This document shows, in pieces, positions 55,601 to 62,954 of a stretch of DNA of 64,000 nt (positions are counted from its first letter, which is position 1; the number at the start of each line of letters is the position of its first letter). The notes under the pieces were generated by a model. The model did no database searches and was not told the DNA's origin. It saw only the letters and a program-made list of their open reading frames with translations. The stretch is from Bacteroidales bacterium M8. Lineage in GTDB: Bacteria; Bacteroidota; Bacteroidia; Bacteroidales; Muribaculaceae. Where the stretch lies: contig LUJS01000046.1 of assembly GCA_001689495.1 (NCBI GenBank), positions 1 to 64,000 of the forward strand, in the 5' to 3' direction. Both the position numbers and the translations under genes were made by a program.

Positions 55601-55837
55601 CGATTCCATGCCTACATACGAAACCTTAATCTGTCTTACCGAAGAATCAAGGTTCAGCGAGAATTTACCATCAACGTCCGTTACCGTACCATATCCCTTG
55701 CCGACAGGCATGACCGTTGCACCAATCAACGGCTCATCATTCGATGAGTCAATCACAACGCCGAACACATGACGATTCTGTGCTTTCGCCACCATGACCA
55801 TGGCAATTAGCAGAAAGAATAAAAGAAACCTTTTCAT
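52633..55837 (-). pseudogene. SusC-like TonB-dependent transporter, disrupted
   Basis: Starts at 55837 with a signal peptide, regulatory-like domain (VFGVVIDSSNDEPLIGATV), TonB-box region (VLDEVIVVAYG) and plug. Three lesions: the frame is lost after DRLVT near 55440, where plug residues appear to be missing; an in-frame TGA at 55405-55407 stands between SAS and QPGTEP; an in-frame TAG at 55165-55167 stands between KKGRDGHR and VILDARWG. The remaining barrel is open to 52633. As read, no full-length transporter can be made. Confidence 0.88.
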
Positions 55838-55870
55838 GTACCTTGGTATTTGATGAATATATTTGAGGTG

Positions 55871-55878
55871 CAAAATTA
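55871..55878 (-). promoter_or_regulatory. -7 promoter box for the SusC pseudogene
   Basis: TAATTTTG on the - strand about 35 bases before the start at 55837. The promoter looks preserved. Confidence 0.65.
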
Positions 55879-55989
55879 TCCCGACAAACAAGCGTACACA
55901 AGGTAAAACCACTTCGGTTAGACAAATTCGAGACCGGAATAGACATCGGACATATCCGGATAGGCAGATTAAGATGCATTAAAAAGAAA

Positions 55990-56020
55990 GAGGCTGTGTC
56001 ATTTTTTTTGACACAGCCTC
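55990..56020 (-). terminator. Terminator overlapping the end of the receiver gene
   Basis: A 12-bp perfect stem GAGGCTGTGTCA (55990-56001) with TGACACAGCCTC (56009-56020) and a seven-base loop, followed on - by TTTCTTTTT. The stop codon of the receiver gene (55999-56001) sits inside the stem. Confidence 0.85.
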
Positions 56021-56361
56021 GTTTCAACAAGTTGCTTGTCGATGGCCGTACGCTGTATGACGGCAACAGCTCCGTGATCTTCCATGACATCTGTCGCTTC
56101 GGGGCAAGTCCGATTATTCACTATGGCTATGACCGGGATATAGTGCTTTCTCGATTTAAGCCAGTTAACTAACTCTTTGGCGGAGCCGTCGGGGAGTTTG
56201 TAGTCCGCGACGATAACTGCGCCGGGTGGCAGCTTTGCCACCTCATCCTTTGCAGCCTCCATACTTTCAACTGCAATCGGCTCGTAGCCGAACTTGACAA
56301 GCAATCCCGACATGAGCCGACAATCGGAGTCGGAGGCATCAACAATGAGGATTTTGTTCAT
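55999..56361 (-). CDS. Stand-alone receiver domain (CheY-like)
   Basis: 120 residues, receiver only: acidic residue in LIVDASDSD, phospho-acceptor Asp53 in IVADYKLPDGS, conserved Lys replaced in the late loop (AVIQRTAID), so phosphorylation may be atypical. No output domain. Partner kinase not evident nearby. Its end is embedded in a terminator. Confidence 0.82.
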   Translation of the reverse strand: MNKILIVDASDSDCRLMSGLLVKFGYEPIAVESMEAAKDEVAKLPPGAVIVADYKLPDGSAKELVNWLKSRKHYIPVIAIVNNRTCPEATDVMEDHGAVAVIQRTAIDKQLVETRLCQKK

Positions 56362-56467
56362 TGTTTATTGTGCCGAAATTCAGTATTTAACAGCTTATAC
56401 TATTCATGGCGAAAGTCAGGCTTCCCAGCCTTTTATTGTCAATCGGATTTTATCTGACGGAATGGTA

Positions 56468-57148
56468 TTAGCTCATTTTTTCCAAAAGCCAAGAGATGTT
56501 TTTTCCGAGATTTTTCATTGTTTCCACTCCTTCACTGTCTTTTAATGCCTCTCCCGGCAGTTTCCCATAGGCTACATTCCAATAGGTAGAGCCGACAACA
56601 AACATTTCTTTATTAAGGAAAAAATGGTTTATTGAATCGAGAGCGTTCATGGTTCCCGCTCGGCGACCGACAACAAGACCGGCACCAATTTTATGAGAGA
56701 ACATTCCCGGATTAGTGTCACTTACAACGCTTGCCCTTTCAAATACGGCTTTCAGCGATGTTGATACATCCGCAGAATAAGTCGGTGAACCTATGACAAG
56801 TACATCAGCCACGACCATTTTGTCATACAGGTTGCAAAATATGTCATTGCGCCACACGCAGTTTCTCTTACCGGCACAAGCGAAACAGGCTTTACAGGAA
56901 TTTATTGTTTCTCCGGCGAGATTTATTTTTTCAATATCATGTCCTGACTTTGCAAGTTCCGCAAGAACAAGGTCTATCATGTCTCCGGTGTTGCTTTCCT
57001 TACGCGCGCTTCCGTTTATTGCAAGTATTTTCATCCGTCGTTTTGTATTCGGGTCTATTATGTTTGCGGCGTCTGCAATTCCGGAAACCGAAAGTGCTGT
57101 TCCCGCAGCAATAAGACTGATTCTCTTTATTGCATCGCGTCTGTTCAT
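56468..57148 (-). CDS. Flavodoxin-fold FMN reductase with twin-arginine signal
   Basis: 226 residues. The N-terminus MNRRDAIKRISLIAAGTALS is a twin-arginine-type export signal. The FMN loop INGSARKESNTGD, cysteine cluster CKACFACAGKRNC and SPTYSADVSTSLKAVFER place it in the same NADPH-dependent FMN-reductase-like family as the gene at 5171. Export of a folded flavoprotein to the periplasm is inferred. Last gene of the redox operon, 6 bases after the dehydrogenase. Confidence 0.86.
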   Translation of the reverse strand: MNRRDAIKRISLIAAGTALSVSGIADAANIIDPNTKRRMKILAINGSARKESNTGDMIDLVLAELAKSGHDIEKINLAGETINSCKACFACAGKRNCVWRNDIFCNLYDKMVVADVLVIGSPTYSADVSTSLKAVFERASVVSDTNPGMFSHKIGAGLVVGRRAGTMNALDSINHFFLNKEMFVVGSTYWNVAYGKLPGEALKDSEGVETMKNLGKNISWLLEKMS

Positions 57149-57154
57149 TACAAC

Positions 57155-58336
57155 TTATTTGTATGACTCTGCGAATATATTTATGATTTCTTGATCGGAC
57201 ATCTGCACACGGTCGCTGGTAAACATTATGCCCATCACTTCGCGCGTATTACGCATAAGCGTTTCAAATTCAGAAGGCTTAATACCGTAGTCCGACATTT
57301 TTAGGTCAGCAACTCCGCACGCCTCCTGCAATTCCACGAGTGCTGTTATGAAATCCTCCGGCTTGTCGGCTTCGGATTTGCCAAGCAGACGGGCAAGTTC
57401 TATAAAACGGTCGTCGCATCCATGATTTCGTATGAAATAACTGAAATATGCCTTGCTTATCATTATAAGACCGGCTCCGTGAGGCAGATTGGGGTGATAT
57501 GCCGACAGTGCGTGTTCAAGTCCATGCTCACTTGTCAGAAGTGTAAGACACATTACGGCCCCGGACAATGTATTGGCAAATGCCACCCTTGTGCGGGCTT
57601 CGAGGTCGTTGCCGTCTGACACAGCGCGTGGCAAGTATTCCGCGATATTGCGTATCGCCTCCCGTGCGTTCATATCACTTGCGAGATTTGCGGTGTTGGC
57701 TATAAAGCCTTCAACGCTGTGAAACAAAGCATCGAATCCTTGAAAAGCAGTGTATTTGGGAGGAACCGAAAGCATCAGCTCCGGGTCAACAATGGCGAGA
57801 ACGGGAAAAAGTCCGGGGTGCATTATAAACGCCTTCTCGTTGGTGTCCTCTTTGGTTATGACTCCGCAAGGGTCTGTTTCAGAGCCCGTGCCGGCAGTTG
57901 TTGTTATTGCAATTATTGGCAACGGATTTTCAGATACAGAATTTCCTTTACCGGTGCCGATTGCCACATAGTCTCAAAGAGGACCATCGTTAGTGGCAAG
58001 CAAAGCGATAGCTTTCGCGCAGTCCATGACACTGCCTCCACCGAGTGCCACCAGAAAATCGGCGTTGTAGTTTCTGGCGGCATCAGCACCCGCCACTGCG
58101 TTCTCAACTGTCGGATTGGGAGCGACGCCATCAAATACGGAGGTCGTAATACCGGCTTTTCGCAACTGTTCTTCTGTGCGGGAGAGATAACCGTTTGCGT
58201 GCGTAGATTTGCCGTTTGAAATAATAATCAACGCCCTCTTGCCCGGAAAACTCAGTTCGTGGAGTTTGTTCAGTTGCCCTGCGCCGAAAAGAATATGGGT
58301 AGGGATGTACTGGTTGTATTGAAGTGATGTATTCAT
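57155..58336 (-). pseudogene. Iron-containing alcohol dehydrogenase, one premature stop
   Basis: Full frame of 393 codons typical of group III iron-dependent alcohol dehydrogenases: NAD-binding GGGSVMDCAKAIA, ITTTAGTGSE, and metal ligands in HGLEHALSAYHPNLPHG. Codon 121 (57974-57976) is TGA, between NDGPL and DYVAIGTGKG, where homologues commonly have Trp. Everything else is intact, so this is either a fresh nonsense mutation or a sequence error. It lies within the redox operon. Confidence 0.88.
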
Positions 58337-58349
58337 CGTTTATATTGTT

Positions 58350-58652
58350 TTATTTCATAAACAGATTGTCAAACATCGGTATGGCTTCGTGGATTTCAAG
58401 ATTGATGACAAGATCTTTGGTGTCCTCTAAATATTTAAGAAGATGTGGTGACTGACAATGCCTGTCGTAAGCTTCCTTATCTTTATAGACCTCCACGATG
58501 GTGAAAATGTTGGGGTGTTCTTTGTCCCAGACTGGATATAGGACATATACATCTTCTTCTTTCAGAAGGGACGCCATAATTTCTTCTTTAAGAATTCTCT
58601 TGTATTCTTCTATCCGGTATGGATTGACTGTTATCTTAGCTATTGATACCAT
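58350..58652 (-). CDS. Antibiotic biosynthesis monooxygenase (ABM) domain protein
   Basis: 100 residues, a single ferredoxin-like ABM domain of the YgiN/quinol-monooxygenase type: VSIAKITVNP start, EEDVYVLYPVWDKEHPNIFTIVEVYKDKEAYDRHCQSPHL core. Cytoplasmic. Often found with flavodoxins and aldo-keto reductases, as here; possible role in quinone or electrophile turnover. Confidence 0.85.
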   Translation of the reverse strand: MVSIAKITVNPYRIEEYKRILKEEIMASLLKEEDVYVLYPVWDKEHPNIFTIVEVYKDKEAYDRHCQSPHLLKYLEDTKDLVINLEIHEAIPMFDNLFMK

Positions 58653-58660
58653 AACTCATT

Positions 58661-58990
58661 TCAGATAAATGGTGACGGTATTTCTTCATCCGTTGCCTCC
58701 AATTCGAAAAAAACTGGGCGCAAGCCATCGTTACAACAGGTTATTGCCATGCCATCGTGACGCACCCAGTCATTGAAATAGAATCGCTTTGCTCCGTTTG
58801 CAAGGGCAAATACATACGGGTGAATTGTACGCCATGCCCCGTCGCAAAATCCGTCGGGTTTGCCAAGGCCGGCATAAAACACCTGACCTTCCTTGAGAAC
58901 AGAACACGGTTTCAGTCCCGGCTCAGCATACTGTTTTGCCATATCTTCGTTGAATGTACAACGAAGTACTGTAATCTTGACTTTTTTCAT
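58661..58990 (-). CDS. TIGR04076-like small protein
   Basis: 109 residues from the ATG at 58990, which shares its A with the TGA of the upstream gene (TGATG), so translation is coupled. The start KKVKITVLRCTFNEDMA, the GLKPCSVLKEGQVF block and the late ITCCNDGLRPVFFELE match the uncharacterised TIGR04076 family, which often sits next to aldo-keto reductases. Conserved cysteines suggest a redox or metal role, which is inference. Confidence 0.75.
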   Translation of the reverse strand: MKKVKITVLRCTFNEDMAKQYAEPGLKPCSVLKEGQVFYAGLGKPDGFCDGAWRTIHPYVFALANGAKRFYFNDWVRHDGMAITCCNDGLRPVFFELEATDEEIPSPFI

Positions 58991-60471
58991 CAGTACCAAT
59001 CATGTTTTTCGTTTCTATTAAGAGCTGCTATGCGACTCATTTCCTCATCACTCAGTTCAAAGTCGAATATCGAGATATTTTCTTTCATGTGCTCCGGATT
59101 GCTTGAGCCGGGTATGACCACGACGCCGCGCAGCAAGTCCCATCTTAAGATAACCTGTGCGACAGACTTGTTGTGGGCGGCGGCTATTTCTTTCAAAACC
59201 GGGTCGTTGAGCAATTCCTTCTGGTGCCCCCTTCCACCGAGAGGATACCATGCCTCGACAGCTATCCCAAGGTTTTGGATGTAAGGCACAACCTCAGTAT
59301 CCTGATAATAGGGATGCACCTCGTTCTGTACCAACACAGGCTTTATATTGACCTGTCTTATGAATTCATCTATCTCGTCGATATAATAGCACGACACGCC
59401 TATAGAACGGATTTTGCCTTGTGCAACATACTTCTCCATAGCCTTGTATGCCTTCACATCATCCGTGCCGGGATGATGCAGGAGCATCAGATCAACGTAT
59501 CCGATGTCGAGTTTGCGCAGACATTCCTCTATCGCGGCATCAGGATTGGAGTATTGGTTGGGGTAAATCTTGGTGGCTACAAAGATTTCCTCGCGCGGCA
59601 CGCCAGATTCCCTTACTCCCTTGCCAACCTCTACCTCGTTTCCATATATGTGGGCTGTGTCGATTTTCCTGAAACCGAGGGAGATGGCTGATTTTACGGA
59701 ATTGACACATACGTCACCTGTCAGACTATAAGTGCCAAGACCTACAATCGGCATATCATAACCGCTGCTAAGGCGTATTGTCGGAGCCTGTCCGTTCTTG
59801 CCTTCTGAAAGTGGGAAATTCGCGTAATCCATATTGTTGTCTTTATTGAATGTTATGCCAAGTCCGGCAATCCAGTTCTCAATATCGTTTTTTGTGGCAT
59901 TGCCGCCGAATCTGCGCCCTGTCTTCCATTCGGCTTCGGGGGCAAGAGAATGTAGGTTACGGTCACTGTTTCCTATTCCACTTGAATGTGAGGTGCAGAA
60001 AGGTATGATGGTTTTCCCTTTGAAATCACCGCTTTCAAGGAATGTGCTGATGATGCGGGGAGCCTCGCCCCACCAGATAGGATAGCCGAGGAAAACAAAT
60101 TCGTAATCATTCAGATTTTCAACCTTGTTTTTTATGGCCGGACGAGCGGCAGGATTATTCTGCTCACGGTTGGCACGGCAATCGCTGTTATATTCAAGGT
60201 CTGCCGAGGTGTATGGTATTGTAGGCTCAATCCGGAACAAATCTCCACCGGTTATGTCAGCAACTGATTCAGCCACGCCTTTTGTGGTATTGGTGCAGGA
60301 AAAGTATGCGACCAATACTTTTCTTTCTCCTCCGGTAGAGGGCTCTGGATTAGGTTTTGGATTTTCATTTCCCGGTTCTTCCTTAATTGGCTCGTCATTC
60401 TCCGTAGTGCAGGAGGCACAAGCCGTTAGTGACACCATTGCCACCATCATTGATAAAATCTGGAGTTTCAT
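58990..60471 (-). CDS. Flavodoxin-aldo/keto reductase fusion lipoprotein
   Basis: 493 residues from the ATG at 60471 (another ATG three codons upstream at 60480). Lipoprotein signal (SLTAC), Pro/Glu-rich linker, a flavodoxin domain (about 50-205; YFSCTNTTKGVAE, YPIWWGEAPRII), then an aldo/keto reductase barrel (about 230-490) with Asp and Tyr of DTAHIYGNE, Lys in ATKIY and His in LLHHPG. Both halves look complete. First gene of the redox operon. The lipid anchor on such an oxidoreductase pair is unusual. Confidence 0.87.
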   Translation of the reverse strand: MKLQILSMMVAMVSLTACASCTTENDEPIKEEPGNENPKPNPEPSTGGERKVLVAYFSCTNTTKGVAESVADITGGDLFRIEPTIPYTSADLEYNSDCRANREQNNPAARPAIKNKVENLNDYEFVFLGYPIWWGEAPRIISTFLESGDFKGKTIIPFCTSHSSGIGNSDRNLHSLAPEAEWKTGRRFGGNATKNDIENWIAGLGITFNKDNNMDYANFPLSEGKNGQAPTIRLSSGYDMPIVGLGTYSLTGDVCVNSVKSAISLGFRKIDTAHIYGNEVEVGKGVRESGVPREEIFVATKIYPNQYSNPDAAIEECLRKLDIGYVDLMLLHHPGTDDVKAYKAMEKYVAQGKIRSIGVSCYYIDEIDEFIRQVNIKPVLVQNEVHPYYQDTEVVPYIQNLGIAVEAWYPLGGRGHQKELLNDPVLKEIAAAHNKSVAQVILRWDLLRGVVVIPGSSNPEHMKENISIFDFELSDEEMSRIAALNRNEKHDWY

Positions 60472-60521
60472 TTCATGCAAACTAATTTAGTTAGTTATCA
60501 AGAGGTAGAATTTTCTCCATG

Positions 60522-60529
60522 CAAAATTA
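60522..60529 (-). promoter_or_regulatory. -7 promoter box of the redox operon
   Basis: TAATTTTG on the - strand, about 50 bases before the start of the flavodoxin-reductase gene. Confidence 0.65.
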
Positions 60530-60552
60530 CTATTGAAAACACCAAACAACGC

Positions 60553-60586
60553 AACCAATTTTACGCACGTACATACCCAGATTACG
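60553..60586 (+). promoter_or_regulatory. Predicted AraC-type operator 1
   Basis: Half-sites AACCAATTTTACG (60553-60565) and TACCCAGATTACG (60574-60586), 21 bp apart in the same direction, just upstream of the -33 region of the - strand promoter at 60522. The spacing to the -7 box (44 bases) nearly equals that at 5798 (43 bases). Confidence 0.6.
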
Positions 60587-60625
60587 GAAGTAAATCATCA
60601 GCATAATCATTTGATTGGCAGGTTA

Positions 60626-60659
60626 TACCGAAATTACGGCAATTAGTACCCGGATTACG
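60626..60659 (+). promoter_or_regulatory. Predicted AraC-type operator 2
   Basis: Half-sites TACCGAAATTACG (60626-60638) and TACCCGGATTACG (60647-60659), again 21 bp apart. It lies 19 bases before the -33 element of the AraC gene, consistent with autoregulation. Confidence 0.65.
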
Positions 60660-60678
60660 TATTGTGCCCAAGTGCGGC

Positions 60679-60708
60679 TTGCATTTTCATTGATTCTTGT
60701 TACCTTTG
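60679..60708 (+). promoter_or_regulatory. Promoter of the AraC-type gene
   Basis: TTG (60679-60681), 19-base spacer, TACCTTTG (60701-60708): a full match to the Bacteroidota -33/-7 pattern, 17 bases before the ATG at 60726. Confidence 0.8.
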
Positions 60709-60725
60709 CAAAAAGATACTTTGAT

Positions 60726-61622
60726 ATGGAAATATACGAGGCCGACACCATAAAAAGATATAACCGCTATTTTGGTTTTGAAACACGGCATCCGCTGGTG
60801 AGCATAGTGCATTTTGATGACACGGTGCATCAGCCCACACATTGCATGCACTTCGGGTTCTATGCCCTGTTTCTGAAAAACACCACCGGCTGTAGAATTA
60901 ACTATGGTAAAACCACTTATGATTTCGACAGCGAAACGGTCGTAAGTTTTGCTCCCGGTCAGACTGTTGGTGTTCATCGCTTGGAAGATGGTCCGGCACC
61001 AATAGCTACAGGATTGTTGTTCCACCCTGATTTTCTGCATCGAACTCCGCTCGGACAGAAAATAAAGCAATATTCGTTCTTCTCTTATGCCTCGAATGAG
61101 GCTCTACATCTATCGTCCGAAGAAAGAATCATATTGCAGGATTATATGGACAAGATTGAGCGGGAATTACGACATCCTATCGACAGGTTTTCAAAATCAC
61201 TTATTGTGTCAAATATTGAGGTGATGCTCAATTACTGCATGAGGTTCTACGAAAGGCAATTCATAACACGCGAAGAGCTGAATAACAGCACTATGAGCCG
61301 CTTTGAAATCCTACTGGACGAATACCTTGATTCAGGCATGGGATTGACGTAAGGCACACCCACCGTAAAGTATTTTGCCGATAAAGTATGCCTGTCGCCC
61401 AATTATTTTGGAGATTTAGTTAAATCCGAAACCGGAAAGACGGCACAGGAGTATATTCAGCTCAAAATGATAAATCATGCCAAAAGCTCGCTCCTCGACC
61501 CAAAGCTAAGCACAAAGCAAATCGCGGAATTATTGGGCTTTCAGCACCCCCAACATTTCATACGTTTCTTCAAGAAACAAACCGGAAATACACCAAGAGA
61601 ATACAGACTGCAACTCAACTGA
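60726..61622 (+). pseudogene. AraC-family regulator with a premature stop before the DNA-binding domain
   Basis: Full frame 298 codons plus stop. An N-terminal cupin-like sensor domain (about 1-190) is intact. Codon 209 is TAA (61350-61352), between DSGMGLT and GTPTVKYFADKV. After it the same frame continues through a complete AraC helix-turn-helix (CLSPNYFGDLVKSETGKTA to GFQHPQHFIRFFKKQTGNTP). As read, the protein would lose its DNA-binding part. Divergent from the redox operon, of which it is the obvious regulator. Confidence 0.88.
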
Positions 61623-61634
61623 TTTATTGAAAGC

Positions 61635-61656
61635 AGAGGAGACAAATAAATCCTCT
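61635..61656 (+). terminator. Terminator after the AraC gene
   Basis: AGAGGA (61635-61640) pairs with TCCTCT (61651-61656), followed by ATTTTCTT. Short stem, so moderate confidence. Confidence 0.5.
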
Positions 61657-61727
61657 ATTTTCTTATATAGTAGAATCTATATGCAAGGATAATGCACAAA
61701 TAAACAAGTCTGCCCGCTCTTAGATCA

Positions 61728-62717
61728 TTACGATTTCCTTTCGAGGTTGAGGGTGTCGCGGATGGCGTTCATGTCGCGGAGGATGGAGGAGTCGAGGACG
61801 TGGGCGTAGCGCTCGGTCATTTTGACGCTGGCGTGGCCGAGCATACTCAAGACGTTCTTCAGGCTGACTCCTTGTGATAGGCAGAGGGTGGCGGGCAGTG
61901 TGCATCGTCAGGTGCTTGTTTATTTTGCAGATGGTGGCTATCTCTTTCAGATAACGGTTCATTACCTGATTGCAGGGGATAGGGAGCAGAACGCCTTTCT
62001 TGGCGGCCTTCTTGTCGCCCTGATATTTCTCAATGATGGCGAGGGGAATGTCCAGCAGAGGAATGTTGCTCATCTGCTTTGTCTTTTGGCGAGGTTTTCG
62101 TATCCACTTGTTGCCATCGTTGTCAGTCACGATATGGTCTTCGGTGAGTTGAGACACATCAGTGAAAGCAAGTCCGGTGAACGCTGACATAGGGAACATA
62201 TCGCGGATTACTTCGCTTGTGAAATCCTAGAGCGGGAGGTCGTCCACGCCATACTTCTGCTTGATGAGTTCGCCGAGGTAACGCTTCATCGTTTCATACC
62301 TTCACCACGTTATCTACACAAAGTCCTTGCCAATGAATTTCTTCGCCCCGTCGCTGTGTTCCTGTATCACTTGCAGGATTGTGCGCTCCTGTTTTCGCAC
62401 CTGACCTAAGCCATAAAAGCGCTGCTGAACAATCAGCGGGTTGATTTCTGCACCGGCCTGCTGGAGTTCGGTGACAATCTGGTGGATTCGGATACGAGCA
62501 TCCTCGATAAAACGGTTAAGGTCAGTGGCTGAAGCACTTGTGCCTTTTGCGCGCTCCTTCGACTGGTCCCACAGTGATGGTAGAATGCTTTTACGGATAT
62601 TGTTTCCCACACGCTGTCCGTCAACGGTGATACGCATGGCGACCGATGCTTCGCCATTTTATGCAGCTTTGCCTTCTTAAGAAAAAAGGATACTCGGAAA
62701 TTGGTTTTACTTCTCAT
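61728..62717 (-). pseudogene. Tyrosine recombinase, heavily decayed
   Basis: Begins MRSKTNFRVSFFLKKAK at 62717 and ends NLERKS at 61728. N-terminal arm-binding, core and catalytic pieces (HTARH, LGHASVKMTERYAHV) occur in shifting frames. Lesions seen: loss of one A near 62660 (AAAATGG where AAAAATGG restores the frame); stops between GKDFV and KRYLGELI; TAG at 62227-62229 after DDLPL; and a frameshift by the catalytic HTARH near 61890, where a few codons between two GCCAC copies appear lost. Remnant of a mobile-element integrase. Confidence 0.85.
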
Positions 62718-62750
62718 AGCCAAAATCTTCTGTTTTGAGGTTAATGATGC

Positions 62751-62863
62751 GGTGGAGCAATTCGGACATATACTTCAGTGGATAAACAGTTGAAACATAA
62801 CACCTAAACGCCATTCTGGTGGAGATGGTTCATCGGTGTCGTTTGCTCCACCGATTGCTCCAC
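62751..62863. repeat. Cluster of GGTGGAG repeats upstream of the integrase
   Basis: GGTGGAGCAAT (62751-62761), GGTGGAGAT (62818-62826) and, inverted, TTTGCTCCACC (62841-62851) and ATTGCTCCACC (62853-62863). The last two are direct repeats 12 bp apart. They could be integrase arm or att sites; assignment is inference from position. Confidence 0.45.
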
Positions 62864-62954
62864 CAGCGTTTCAATAACTCTATCCGATAAATGAGTCGAA
62901 AAACTCCAGCCTTGTCAATGTTCTTGTTAATTATCTCTTCACATAGAGAACAAT

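Noticed and set aside
55165..61352. Stop-codon recoding (for example TGA as Trp)
   Set aside because: TGA, TAG and TAA all occur in frame among these genes, and intact neighbours use TGA, TAG and TAA as normal stops.
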